The translations under genes were made by a program, and so were the position numbers. The notes below the pieces were generated by a model, which was given only the letters and a program-made list of their open reading frames with translations, did no database searches and had not been told where the DNA came from. From Leptolyngbyaceae cyanobacterium RM1_406_9 (GTDB lineage Bacteria > Cyanobacteriota > Cyanobacteriia > Elainellales > Elainellaceae), in the NCBI GenBank assembly GCA_012033355.1, contig JAAUQZ010000009.1, positions 1 through 42,988 on the forward strand: DNA of 42,988 nt, written 5' to 3'. Below are positions 15,742-24,380 of this stretch, in pieces; position 1 is the stretch's first letter; each line of letters starts with the position of its first letter.

Positions 15742-17457
15742 GTGTTTGGGATTAATCGGCTGAGTAACGTCAAAAAGCTGCTGACCTCCTTACTGTTAGC
15801 AGCCGTTTTAAGTTGGGGATTGGGGGGATGCAGCAATGCCCCTCGCACCGTTGACCTATCTAAATCTTCTGATAGCCCGACTCGACTGGCAGGCAGAATA
15901 GCCGAAGTTTCCCCACCCGAAGTGCTGCAAGAACTGCGTCAGGAGCTTGAGCGCTATCAGCCCCAGGTAAAAATTCTTAGCCCCCGGCCCGATCAGGTGT
16001 TGCAAGACGATCGCATTTCTGTGCGGCTTCAGGTGCAGGATCTGCCCACCTTTCAAAACGAAGAATTTGGGCTGGGGCCACACCTGCACGTCATTCTAGA
16101 CAATCAGCCCTATAGAGCAGTTTATGACACCCGCGAACCGCTGGTATTAGAAGATTTGCCGCCTGGAACGCACACCCTACGTGTCTTTGCCTCTCGCCCC
16201 TGGCATGAAAGCTTTAAAAACGAGGGAGCCTATGCCCAGATAACGTTTCATCTGTTTACCAAAACGCCTGAAAACAATCCTGACCCAACCCAGCCGCTGC
16301 TGACCTATAGCCGTCCCAAAGGGAGCTATGGGGCAGAGCCAATCATGCTCGATTTTTATCTCACCAATGCGCCGCTGCACCTGATCGCCCAGGAAAATCC
16401 TGAAGATGAAATTTTAGACTGGCGAATTCGCTGCACCGTTAACGGCGAAAGCTTTATTTTTGATCGCTGGCAGCCGATCTATCTAAAAGGGCTAAAACCG
16501 GGCAAAAATTGGGTGCAGCTAGAGCTTTTAGACGAGAAGGGCGACCTCTTTCCTAACCCATTTAACAATACGGTGCGGCTGATTACCTACGAGCCAAAGG
16601 GTCAAGACACGCTGTCTAAACTGGTGCGGGGCGAACTCTCTGCCGACGCAGTTCGCGGCATTGTCGATCCAAACTATGTTCCTGGAACTCCTGCACCAGA
16701 ACTACTCCCAGAACCTACGCCAATTCCTGCGCCTGTTGAACCTGTTCCAGAACCCTCCGTTCCCAAAGTAGAGGAAGTTCCCGTGCCTGAGACGCTTCCT
16801 GAAATAGAGGAACCTGAAGTTGAATCAGTGCCTGAAATAGAGGAAATTCCTCAAGTGGAAGAGATTCCCACAGCTAGAGAGCAGCCTACTGAATCTGAAT
16901 CAACCGTTGAACGAGGTTTTGAAGATTTGGAAACGCCGGACTTGTCCTCTGAAGCAAAGCCCAATACTGATGAGACTCCACCACCTATTCCCAGTGAGCT
17001 GCGATCGCAACCCACCTCGCCCAAAGGCTTCTTCGATCGCTTCCGTCGTCGCGCCCCAGAGACTGTCACTCCATCTCCCGTTCCTGAAGTGCTGGAAGAA
17101 CCAAACGCTGCTGATACTGTTCCTAAAGAAGCAGAGCCATTACCCTTGTTGGAAGAACCTGATGAAAACCTAGCACCAACTGTTGAACCGTTGCCAGAAG
17201 AAATTCCTGAGGATGTACCGGGGGCGATCGCTCCTCCGCTGACCGAGCCATCGCAACCTGAAACCGATCGGTCCGAATTTGCTCAACCTGAAACGGTTCT
17301 ACCTAAATCAGCCCAGCCAGAAGGATTCTTTGATCGCTTCCGTCGCGGTTCAGCAATTTCGCCCGCGCCCTTGAAACCAGAAGACACCCTACCGGAGATG
17401 ATTGAAACTCCTGATCTAGAAACTTTTGAACCAGAAGTGAGTGAGGGGCTAAAGTAA
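15742..17457 (+). CDS. Lipoprotein of unknown function with Pro/Glu-rich C-terminal half
   Basis: A 571-residue predicted envelope lipoprotein. The start is GTG with AGGAG ten bases upstream. A signal peptide (residues 10-29) ends in LGGC, so Cys30 would be lipidated. Residues 50-290 form a folded region with beta-rich patterns (VLQDDRISVRLQVQDLP, HLHVILDNQPY, THTLRVFASRPWHESF) that resembles immunoglobulin-like domains. Residues 310-571 are disordered, rich in Pro and Glu, and contain the motif GFFDRFRRR at 429-437 repeated as GFFDRFRRG at 528-536. The short basic amphipathic motif inside an acidic linker could be a docking peptide. The next gene starts on the very next base, so the two are coupled. 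Confidence 0.8.
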   Translation: MFGINRLSNVKKLLTSLLLAAVLSWGLGGCSNAPRTVDLSKSSDSPTRLAGRIAEVSPPEVLQELRQELERYQPQVKILSPRPDQVLQDDRISVRLQVQDLPTFQNEEFGLGPHLHVILDNQPYRAVYDTREPLVLEDLPPGTHTLRVFASRPWHESFKNEGAYAQITFHLFTKTPENNPDPTQPLLTYSRPKGSYGAEPIMLDFYLTNAPLHLIAQENPEDEILDWRIRCTVNGESFIFDRWQPIYLKGLKPGKNWVQLELLDEKGDLFPNPFNNTVRLITYEPKGQDTLSKLVRGELSADAVRGIVDPNYVPGTPAPELLPEPTPIPAPVEPVPEPSVPKVEEVPVPETLPEIEEPEVESVPEIEEIPQVEEIPTAREQPTESESTVERGFEDLETPDLSSEAKPNTDETPPPIPSELRSQPTSPKGFFDRFRRRAPETVTPSPVPEVLEEPNAADTVPKEAEPLPLLEEPDENLAPTVEPLPEEIPEDVPGAIAPPLTEPSQPETDRSEFAQPETVLPKSAQPEGFFDRFRRGSAISPAPLKPEDTLPEMIETPDLETFEPEVSEGLK

Positions 17458-17745
17458 ATGATTGATGTAAAAACCGCAGTAAAAGCTGCACAGAGTTATT
17501 TTCAGTCTTTACAAGATGTGATTAGCGATCGCCTCAAAGATTTAAGACTCGAAGAAATTGAGCTATCAGAAGATGGGCGCTTCTGGTTAATCACATTGGG
17601 TTTCGATGTACTCGAAAATGACAAAAGCCTCCTCGAAACCCCCTCGGTTCTGCCCCCTGCAACAAAATATCGACGAGAATATAAGCTTTTTAAGGTAGAT
17701 GCTGAAACAGGGGAAGTTGCAGCCATGAAAATTAGAACAGTTTGA
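17458..17745 (+). CDS. Conserved 95-aa protein, possible antidote of the adjacent PIN protein
   Basis: A 95-residue soluble acidic protein. The core LEEIELSEDGRFWLITLGFDV, then YKLFKVDAETGEVAAMKIR has the alternation of a small alpha/beta domain and recalls PepSY-like folds. Its ATG directly follows the stop of the lipoprotein gene, and the PIN-domain gene begins 15 bases after its own stop. The tight arrangement of a small protein directly before a PIN nuclease is the layout of type II toxin-antitoxin pairs, but no DNA-binding motif is visible, so the antidote role is inference. Confidence 0.7.
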   Translation: MIDVKTAVKAAQSYFQSLQDVISDRLKDLRLEEIELSEDGRFWLITLGFDVLENDKSLLETPSVLPPATKYRREYKLFKVDAETGEVAAMKIRTV

Positions 17746-17760
17746 AATAAAGTATTAACA

Positions 17761-18258
17761 ATGGAGTATATCAACGAACTTCTTTCGCGCTACCGTCAGA
17801 AGGGAATTTTAATTGATACAAATATTCTATTGCTCTACTTTGTTTGCACTGTTAATCGCGAGAGAATTTCTAGATTTAATAGAACACAACAGTTCATTCC
17901 AGAGGATTATGACCTGCTGCAAAGCATAATCGCTTACTTTAGGAATATCGTTACAACGCCAAATATTCTTACAGAAGTCAACAGCTTGACAAATCAACTA
18001 AGTGAGCCAGAGCGCTCTCGTTGCCTGGCAGAAATTGCTCAAGGATTTACGGCATTTTTTAATGAATTTTATGTTGACAGCAAGACAATCAGTACAGATG
18101 GAAGCTTTATAAGATTTGGCTTGACCGATTCTGGAATCTTACAGTTGGCAAGAAATCAATATCTTGTTCTAACTGACGATTTGAAGCTATCGGTTCATCT
18201 AGAGCGAGAGGAAGTTGACGTAATTAACTTCAACCAACTCCGCACTTTGGGATGGTAG
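17761..18258 (+). CDS. PIN-domain protein, probable ribonuclease
   Basis: A 165-residue protein with the PIN nuclease pattern of four acidic residues: Asp19 in LIDTNILLLYF, Glu72 in NILTEVNSL, Asp123 in GLTDSGI, and Asp139/Asp140 in VLTDDLKL. PIN domains are metal-dependent RNases, often toxins. It is larger than typical VapC and carries an N-terminal helix (MEYINELLSRYRQKG). It follows a conserved 95-aa gene by 15 bases and is AT-richer than its neighbours. Role as toxin is inferred from fold and gene order; a processing nuclease with a dedicated partner is an alternative. Confidence 0.78.
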   Translation: MEYINELLSRYRQKGILIDTNILLLYFVCTVNRERISRFNRTQQFIPEDYDLLQSIIAYFRNIVTTPNILTEVNSLTNQLSEPERSRCLAEIAQGFTAFFNEFYVDSKTISTDGSFIRFGLTDSGILQLARNQYLVLTDDLKLSVHLEREEVDVINFNQLRTLGW

Positions 18259-18346
18259 TGAAACCAGCTTTTATCGCTTTGTGACTCAGCAGGAATAGGA
18301 CAAACTCTAAACTTCATACTATCCAATTCAGTTTGCAAAGGATTTG

Positions 18347-20299
18347 TTAATCAACTAATTCTGCCAGCTCTAACCAGCGCTCAGTCGCAGAATCAATTGT
18401 TTGTGTCAGCTCCGCCAACCGCTCTGAAAGCTGCTGCACTTGCGTAAAACCTGCTGGTGGATTGTGGTAAAGCGTTTTTTCGACTTCTACTTTTTCCGCT
18501 TCCAGTTTGGGAATTTCGGTTTCTAGCTGCTCGAATTCACGCTTTTCTTTGTAAGAAAGCTTCCGGGGCTTGGAAGAGTGTTGAGTTGGAGCCGTTGGGG
18601 GAGTAACTGAAGCGGTGGGCTGCTCGGCGGTGGATTTGGCGGTAGGTTTGTTTGTGCTGCCGTTGGTTGGCTCTGCGGCTGAGTCTTCTGCTTTTTTGAA
18701 GTCGAGGTAAACCGAATAGTTTCCTGGATACTGGCGAATGTTGCCGCCCGGTTCCAGAGCAAAGATCGTTTCTACGGTGCGATCGAGGAAGTAGCGATCG
18801 TGAGAAACGACGATGACACAGCCGTTAAAGTCTTCCAGGTAGTCTTCTAAAACTGCCAGAGTTTGTACGTCCAGGTCATTCGTCGGCTCGTCTAAAATCA
18901 GCACGTTGGGGGCACTCATCAGCACGCGCATGAGGAACAGTCGCCGCTTTTCGCCGCCAGATAGTTTATGAATCGGTGAGTACTGCTGATTGCCAGGAAA
19001 CAGGAACCGCTCCAGCATTTGAGAAGCGCTGATCTGGGTGCCGTCAGCAGTTTGGATAAATTCACCCACTTCCTTGATGTAGTCGATCACCCGCTGGTTT
19101 TCGTTGAGCGCGGTGAGCAGCGCCTCAGAGTGCTGGTCAAAGTAGCCAATGTGAATCGTAGAGCCGATTTCTACCGTGCCAGAGTCGGGCTGCACCCGTC
19201 CGGTGATGATGTCCATCAGGGTTGATTTGCCTGCGCCGTTGCCGCCAATGATGCCGATGCGGTCTTCGGGGTTGAAGTAGTAAGTGAAGTTGTGGATGAG
19301 GGTGCGATCGCCATACGCCTTGCAAACCTTTTCTAGCTCAATCACCTTTTTCCCAATCCGCCGACCGGGAGTAGCGATATCGACCTTCCCCTGCACCTGT
19401 TTGAATTCCTGCGACTGCATCTCGCGAATGCGGTCAATTCGCGCTCTTTGTTTAGTGCTACGGGCTTTTGGTCCCTGCTTTAGCCATTCCAACTCGCGCC
19501 GCAACACGCCCTGATGCTTGCGCTGAGAACTGACGGCAGATTCCTCAGACAGCGCTTTTTTCTCTAAATAGTAAGAATAGTTGCCGGAATAGCTGTAGAG
19601 GTCGCCCCGATCGATTTCAACGATGCGATTGGTAACACGATCGAGAAAGTAGCGATCGTGAGTAATCAGCAACAGTGCGCCTCGAAAGCGGTTGAGATAA
19701 TCTTGCAGCCACTCGACCGACAGTGCATCCAGATGGTTAGTTGGCTCATCCATCAGCAGCACATCTGGATCGGCAAGTAGCGCCGTTGCCAGAGCGATCC
19801 GTTTGCGATAGCCGCCTGACAGGTCACTGATTCGTGCTTCAAAATCTTCAATTCCCAGCTTAGTCAGAATGATTTTGGCGTTGGTTTCTAGTTCCCAGGC
19901 TCCAGTAGACTCCATCTGGTGAGTCAGGTGAGAAAGCTGCGACATTAGCCTGTCAGCATCGCCCTGACTGTGTGCAAGCTTATGAGAAACTTCTTCATAC
20001 TGCCGCACCAGTGCCATCTGTTCGCCGCTGTCTGCAAAAACTTGCTCTAGCACAGTGCGGTTGTCGTCTAGGTCAGGCTGTTGGGGCAGGTAGACGATAT
20101 TCACACCGGAGTTAACCAGCAGTTGACCGCCATCAATTGGCTCTAGTCCGGCGATCATTTTCAGCAGCGTGGATTTGCCGGAGCCGTTGGTGCCAATTAG
20201 CCCTACCTTATCGGTGGCATCCAGGCTAAAGCTAGCATCTTTGAGAATTTCTTTGATGCCAAAGTCTTTTTGGACAGACTGTAGGGTGAAGATACTCAT
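18347..20299 (-). CDS. ABC-F family ATPase, Uup-like
   Basis: A 650-residue soluble protein with two ABC cassettes and no membrane domain. Cassette 1: Walker A GTNGSGKST, signature LSGGYRKR, Walker B LLMDEPTNHLD. Cassette 2: Walker A GGNGAGKST, signature LSGGEKRR, Walker B LILDEPTNDLD. Between them is the ABC-F linker (arm) region rich in basic residues. The C-terminus has a low-complexity tether then a coiled coil (KLSYKEKREFEQLETEIPKL), characteristic of Uup, which binds nucleic acid and acts in ribosome or DNA-branch handling. I start it at MSIFTLQSVQ; the 16 residues read before it come from a low-complexity repeat and are probably untranslated. Confidence 0.92.
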   Translation of the reverse strand: MSIFTLQSVQKDFGIKEILKDASFSLDATDKVGLIGTNGSGKSTLLKMIAGLEPIDGGQLLVNSGVNIVYLPQQPDLDDNRTVLEQVFADSGEQMALVRQYEEVSHKLAHSQGDADRLMSQLSHLTHQMESTGAWELETNAKIILTKLGIEDFEARISDLSGGYRKRIALATALLADPDVLLMDEPTNHLDALSVEWLQDYLNRFRGALLLITHDRYFLDRVTNRIVEIDRGDLYSYSGNYSYYLEKKALSEESAVSSQRKHQGVLRRELEWLKQGPKARSTKQRARIDRIREMQSQEFKQVQGKVDIATPGRRIGKKVIELEKVCKAYGDRTLIHNFTYYFNPEDRIGIIGGNGAGKSTLMDIITGRVQPDSGTVEIGSTIHIGYFDQHSEALLTALNENQRVIDYIKEVGEFIQTADGTQISASQMLERFLFPGNQQYSPIHKLSGGEKRRLFLMRVLMSAPNVLILDEPTNDLDVQTLAVLEDYLEDFNGCVIVVSHDRYFLDRTVETIFALEPGGNIRQYPGNYSVYLDFKKAEDSAAEPTNGSTNKPTAKSTAEQPTASVTPPTAPTQHSSKPRKLSYKEKREFEQLETEIPKLEAEKVEVEKTLYHNPPAGFTQVQQLSERLAELTQTIDSATERWLELAELVD

Positions 20300-20662
20300 A
20301 GGTAAGGATGAGGGCGGAGGGATGAGGGCAAAGGAAGTACAAATCACAACTTGCTGCTACAGGTAAAAGACTTGTCAGTCACCTGGTTTGATGTCAGTTG
20401 TCAACGGGCATGGCTCTATCGAACTTTACTCTATCGAACTTTGACGGTTATCATCCTCTGCAAAACCTCAAACTGTTTTCCCTGCGACTGTAACAGAATC
20501 CTATACTCTACAGATTTTATCTACTGTGATGTGATTGGACATTCTGATCGCCATACTTTTTCCCAAACTTAGGGTGAAGGAAATTGCCAAGCGGTAATGG
20601 GAGTCACGTTTTAGACTGGGAAATCCAGCGATACTTAAAGTCCTTTTTAGAGGAAAAATCGA
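20300..20662. other. Divergent intergenic region between the ABC-F gene and the transporter operon
   Basis: No gene in 363 bases. It begins with a GGATGAGGG-type low-complexity run (20304-20330), then a perfect 14-base tandem direct repeat at 20414-20443, an overlapping TTGACG at 20441-20446, and AGAGGA before the transporter ATG. Confidence 0.45.
20414..20443. repeat. Two tandem 15-bp direct repeats, operator-like
   Basis: CTCTATCGAACTTT is present twice in tandem with a 15-bp period, ending in TTGACG. The location in a divergent promoter region suggests a regulator-binding site, but no regulator is identified. Confidence 0.4.
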
Positions 20663-21608
20663 ATGCAGTCTGCTATCTATCCTCAATCCCATGACGCAGT
20701 TCTCAATCCTCATTTTTCCTCGTTTACTGCCTTTATCACCCAGAAAAACGGACAGCTACAAACGTGGTTTGGTTCTATTCCACCCAGCAGTCTGGTCTTA
20801 CTAACCAGCTTTGCAGCACAGGCAGGAACGGCAACCTCCAAGCAGCTTTTTGAGGCACTTGGACCCATTGGAGCCGTGTTTATCTGCAAGGCGATCGCTG
20901 CCCTATTGATGCTGCTCATCTGGCGGCCCCAACTGCAAAACCGGACATGGAGAGAATATGTTTTGGTTGCGGGGTTGGGGCTGGCGATCGCCGGACTCAG
21001 CTTAGCGTTTACGGGCGATCGCCCGCATTCCTCTAGGCATTGCCTCAGCCTTGGATTTTGTTGGACCGCTAAGTGTAGCCGTTCTCGGTTCACGTCGATT
21101 GCGTGATTTGGTATGGGTAATTTTGGCAGCAACAGGAGTAATTCTGCTCACGCCGATGAGTGGTGCTTCTCTCGATCCACTAGGCGTTACCTTTGGGTTA
21201 CTTTCAGCAGGCTCTTGGGCGGGCTTTATTCTGCTCTCTGCCCCCGTTGGACGAGCTTTTTCCGGTGGGTCAGGACTATCTCTAGCAATGGCGATCGCCA
21301 CTCTAATTATGTTACCGATCGGAATCCATGCAGGCGGCAGCGCTCTGCTGAAACCCAGCATTCTCTTATTGGCTCTTGGCATTGCCATTTTGGGTGTTGT
21401 ATTGCCCTACTCCTTAGAGTTCAAAGCGCTCAGCCGTCTGCCGCCCAGAGTTTATGGCGTTTTAATTAGCATCGAACCTGCGATCGCTGCACTAGTCGGA
21501 CTCCTGTTCTTGGGAGAACAGTTAGAATCTCGGAATTTGGTGGCGATCGCAATGGTGACAACCGCAGCAATGGGTGTCACCCTACTGGGCAGTCCCAGAA
21601 ATTTGTAG
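20663..21608 (+). pseudogene. EamA/DMT-superfamily permease (RhtA-like), frameshifted
   Basis: Inner-membrane exporter of the drug/metabolite transporter superfamily, closest in style to the RhtA amino-acid and metabolite exporters. The first frame holds the N-terminal helices (SLVLLTSFAAQAGTATSKQLF, then GPIGAVFICKAIAAL) to about 21010; the second resumes with ARIPLGIASALDFVGPLSVA and continues to MGVTLLGSPRNL. The family sequence between them should read FYGAIARIP, which needs one extra T and one extra G in TTTACGGG (21008-21015), just before a HIP1 site. Total about 315 residues with two EamA repeats. It precedes an ABC permease gene by 35 bases, with AGAGGA at its start. Substrate unknown. 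Confidence 0.82.
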
Positions 21609-21643
21609 CTTTTGATGTTCCGTTCTAGATAGAGGAAACACAG

Positions 21644-22501
21644 GTGGCACAATTTAGTCTCAGTACCCCAAACATTCAGCCCTCAAAAACCCCCAAGCGG
21701 TATCTCAAACCGTCTATCTTTTGGAGCATTCGTCAAGGGTTTCCGGGTTGGTTGGCGATCTTACTTTCGGCGATCGCCCTGGCAGTACCGCTCACCGCCT
21801 GGGCAGTGGTTAGCTACGCTGGGTGGGTCACTCCTATTTTCCTGCCTACCCCTACAGCCGTTGTCCAGGCGGGAATTGTGCTATTTCAAGACGAACTCAT
21901 CATTGATGTCTTAGCAAGCTGCGCCCGTGTAGCAGCAGGCTTTCTAGCCGCAGCGGTCGTCGGCGTTCCAATCGGAATTGCAATGGGCACCTTTTACAGC
22001 ATGGAAAGTTTGTTTGCCCCCATCGTCGGCACCGTTCGCTATATGCCCGTGCTAGCATTCGTTCCACTGGTCGTCATCTGGTTTGGGCTAGGCGAAGCCT
22101 CTAAAACAGTGATTATCTTTTTGGGAGTAGTGTTCTACAACGCCATCATGGTTGCAGATGCAGTCAAATTTATCCCTAACGAGATGATCAATGTGGCTTA
22201 TACACTGGGTGCTAATCGTCTAGATGTGTTGTTTAGAGTCATCATTCCAGCCGCTTTTCCCAGTGTTTTAGACACATTGCGAGTGAATATTTCTGGAGCC
22301 TGGAACTTCCTCGTGTATGCAGAACTGGTGGCAGCACAAAACGGTTTGGGGTTCAAAATCGTTCAGGCACAGCGGTTTTTGCAGACTGAGAAAGTATTGT
22401 TTTGTATCGCCATCATCGGCTTAATAGGACTATTCACCGACTACATCCTCAAATGGATTTCGGCATTGCTAACGCCCTGGGCAGACGCAACTCGTCATTG
22501 A
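21644..22501 (+). CDS. ABC transporter permease, SsuC/TauC-type
   Basis: A 285-residue inner-membrane permease of the binding-protein-dependent family used for nitrate, sulfonate, taurine and pyrimidine-precursor uptake. Six hydrophobic segments are visible. The EAA loop (YTLGANRLDVLFRVIIPAAFPSV, about residues 186-208) contains the conserved G...I.P pattern that docks the ATPase. Start GTG with AGAGG upstream. The ATPase and binding-protein genes are absent from the window, so they must be elsewhere. It lies between an EamA exporter and an isochorismatase-like hydrolase, suggesting import and hydrolysis of a small amide or amine. That function is inferred only from order. Confidence 0.88.
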   Translation: MAQFSLSTPNIQPSKTPKRYLKPSIFWSIRQGFPGWLAILLSAIALAVPLTAWAVVSYAGWVTPIFLPTPTAVVQAGIVLFQDELIIDVLASCARVAAGFLAAAVVGVPIGIAMGTFYSMESLFAPIVGTVRYMPVLAFVPLVVIWFGLGEASKTVIIFLGVVFYNAIMVADAVKFIPNEMINVAYTLGANRLDVLFRVIIPAAFPSVLDTLRVNISGAWNFLVYAELVAAQNGLGFKIVQAQRFLQTEKVLFCIAIIGLIGLFTDYILKWISALLTPWADATRH

Positions 22502-22543
22502 TGTGATTGTATGACTAGATTTTGTATTAGGAGGCGATCGCTC

Positions 22544-23158
22544 ATGACTCTAGCTCTAAACCTAAACAGCACTGCCTTAATTCTGGTAGATATGCAGGGT
22601 GGTCCCGTGTTTGCAGACGGAACACTTCCCGATACTGGTACAGAGGAAACTTTGTCTAACGCAAAACGAGTATTGGCAGCCGCTCGTGCAGCCAAAATGC
22701 CGATCATTCACTTTAAAGAAGTGCATCGCAAAGAAATGGTGGACTTTGGGCGAGAGCTAGACGGCGCAGAACCCGTCCACTGCCTAGAAACCTGGGCAAG
22801 CACCGACTTTTACTGGGAACTAGCACCGATTGACGGTGAGTTCGCTATCTCAAAACGTCGCTATAGCTGCTTTTTCGGCACCGATTTAGAAATTTTGCTG
22901 CGCGGCTTAAAGGTCAATACACTGGTTCTAATGGGTGGCATGACAAATGTTTGCGTTCACTACACCGCAGTAGATGCCCACCAGCGAGACTATCACTTTC
23001 ACGTGATTGAAGATTGCTGCTCTGGCTCCGATTTAGAAGCACACTGGGCAGCCCTGACTGCAATGGAATATTTACAAACAGGTGCCCGAATCTTTCACGG
23101 TGATTTTGTTGAGGCAGTAGTGGGAGAGCGATCGCCCTCCCTACAAGAATCTCTGTGA
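22544..23158 (+). CDS. Isochorismatase-family cysteine hydrolase
   Basis: A 204-residue hydrolase of the isochorismatase superfamily (nicotinamidase, N-carbamoylsarcosine amidase, biuret hydrolase and relatives). The catalytic triad is visible: Asp16 in LILVDMQGG, Lys104 in ISKRRYSCF and Cys137 in GGMTNVCVHYTA, the latter with the expected preceding cis-peptide region. The start is the ATG preceded by AGGAGG ten bases upstream; a longer reading from 22511 lacks a ribosome site. It follows the ABC permease by 42 bases and ends before a strong terminator, so it closes the operon. The substrate cannot be told from sequence; an amide taken up by the neighbouring permease is a fair guess. Confidence 0.87.
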   Translation: MTLALNLNSTALILVDMQGGPVFADGTLPDTGTEETLSNAKRVLAAARAAKMPIIHFKEVHRKEMVDFGRELDGAEPVHCLETWASTDFYWELAPIDGEFAISKRRYSCFFGTDLEILLRGLKVNTLVLMGGMTNVCVHYTAVDAHQRDYHFHVIEDCCSGSDLEAHWAALTAMEYLQTGARIFHGDFVEAVVGERSPSLQESL

Positions 23159-23288
23159 ATTTAAATGAATTTGAAAGTGTTTGAAAAGTAGCACCATGCC
23201 AGTCAAGAGGGTTGAGAGAAGCAATATTCAAGCGGGACTGCCTCCTTCTCTTCCTCTCTTACTCCCTTCCCGGTTAAAGATTAGGTAC

Positions 23289-23326
23289 AAAAGATCAGGG
23301 AAGCGGGGGCGCTTCCCTGATCTTTT
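23289..23326. terminator. Strong bidirectional terminator
   Basis: A perfect 16-bp stem (AAAAGATCAGGGAAGC with GCTTCCCTGATCTTTT) with a 6-base loop, between the convergent hydrolase and hydroxylase genes. Confidence 0.9.
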
Positions 23327-23364
23327 AGTGGGAAAGGAGTAACTCATTGCCTAATATTGCCTAA

Positions 23365-23850
23365 CTACCGCCAACGCAATTGCAGATATCCTCGCTCTGG
23401 GCGGCTTAATTCTTCTTCAGTGAGCCAATCTACAGGTTTGTAGGTTCTAAAGATATGATCCCACCAGTCTACTGCTAGCCCAAAGTTATGGTGCCACATC
23501 CCATATTTGTGGTGGACATAATGGACAGGCATTTTCATCCAAAAACACTTCGTTGGGTTTTCGTGCTGAAGCTGGTGAGCATAGGCAGAAAATGCAGCAA
23601 AAGCCAACGCACCTAGCAGCCAGCCCATTCCTGCCTCAAGCGAGAAGAAGAAGAAGAGCAGCATGGCGATCGCACTTCCTTTCACGTAGTCCAAAAATTC
23701 CCACACTACGCCCTGCCCCTCGTTGCGCCTGTGGTGGTCAAGGTGACGTGCCCCAATTTTTTGAGGGGAGAGATGCATGATTCGATGCATCCAGTACTCA
23801 ACAAAGCTGGCGAAGACAAATGCAGTGATAAAACAAGCGATCGCAATCAT
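23365..23850 (-). CDS. Fatty acid hydroxylase / sterol desaturase superfamily membrane protein (CrtZ-like)
   Basis: A 161-residue integral membrane diiron oxygenase. The histidine clusters are all present: EYWMHRIMH, then HLDHH, HQLQHE, and HYVHH followed by WHHNFG, which bind the diiron site. Three or four hydrophobic segments (MIAIACFITAFVFASFV, AIAMLLFFFFSL, GWLLGALAFAAFSAYA) surround them. Size and motif spacing resemble beta-carotene hydroxylase (CrtZ) and related hydroxylases; substrate could be a carotenoid or lipid. I take the ATG with AGGAAAGGA directly upstream as start; a GTG six codons earlier is possible. Convergent with the isochorismatase-like gene across the terminator. Confidence 0.85.
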   Translation of the reverse strand: MIAIACFITAFVFASFVEYWMHRIMHLSPQKIGARHLDHHRRNEGQGVVWEFLDYVKGSAIAMLLFFFFSLEAGMGWLLGALAFAAFSAYAHQLQHENPTKCFWMKMPVHYVHHKYGMWHHNFGLAVDWWDHIFRTYKPVDWLTEEELSRPERGYLQLRWR

Positions 23851-23940
23851 AAGTTCCTTTCCTGACACACCAATTCATAACTTGACACAACTTACAAATA
23901 AATTGTGCCATCTCATTCAAAGTGATGCATCCGGGACAAG

Positions 23941-24057
23941 CAAGACCCTCGCCACCCAGCAATGCGAAGCGCTTCATGCCACCTATCCTAGACCCTTGCG
24001 GAGGGGTTGGGGGACGCGCCTCGTCCCCCAATGGGGGTCTGGGGGCTTTGCCCCCAG
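23941..24057 (-). repeat. Dispersed 117-bp palindromic repeat, copy 1
   Basis: In inverted orientation it matches 42081-42197 block by block: CTGGGGGC..GCCCCCAG palindrome, a second GGGGG/CCCCC stem, CCCCTCCGCAAGGG, and CGCTTCGCAT. The two differ by small substitutions and loop changes, so they are members of one family rather than a recent duplication. Confidence 0.85.
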
Positions 24058-24236
24058 AAAGGTCTTAATTGAGAGACAGTTCAAGTAGGTTAGGGATTGG
24101 GAATTGGGAAATGATGGACTGCTACAGATCGAAGTCGAAAGTCTGCCGCAGGTCTTGTTTTTTTGAGAAAAGTTTTTGGGGTTACAGCAATTTTCGGATG
24201 AGCAAGTGTAGAGCCTTGAGCAATCAGGCTTTTACT

Positions 24237-24331
24237 ATACCCGATAAAAAAAGTCGGGTATGTTTGACGGGTTTTGTGCCCCATGCTACTATCAACCCAA
24301 CATCAGGTGAGGAAAGCCTTTAGCCCTCGCC
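24237..24331 (+). promoter_or_regulatory. Structured leader upstream of thrC
   Basis: Two hairpins precede thrC: an 8-bp stem ATACCCGA/TCGGGTAT (24237-24244, 24254-24261) with an A-rich loop, and a 7-bp stem GGTGAGG/CCTCGCC (24306-24312, 24325-24331, one G-U). Neither matches a riboswitch I know, and neither is followed by a T-run. A regulatory role is unproven. Confidence 0.3.
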
Positions 24332-24380
24332 AGGACTGAATTCTACCGATATCGAAAACTTGCTGTCGAGGATGCTACTC

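Larger units (their letters stand above)
23851..24380. other. Repeat-rich spacer and thrC leader
   Basis: No gene in 530 bases. It holds a 117-bp dispersed repeat (23941-24057), then an AT-rich part, then the structured thrC leader with hairpins at 24237-24261 and 24306-24331. Confidence 0.6.

Noticed and set aside
20300-20347. N-terminal extension of the ABC-F protein by 16 residues
   Set aside because: Encoded by a low-complexity GGATGAGGG run; homologues begin at MSIFTL-like sequence.
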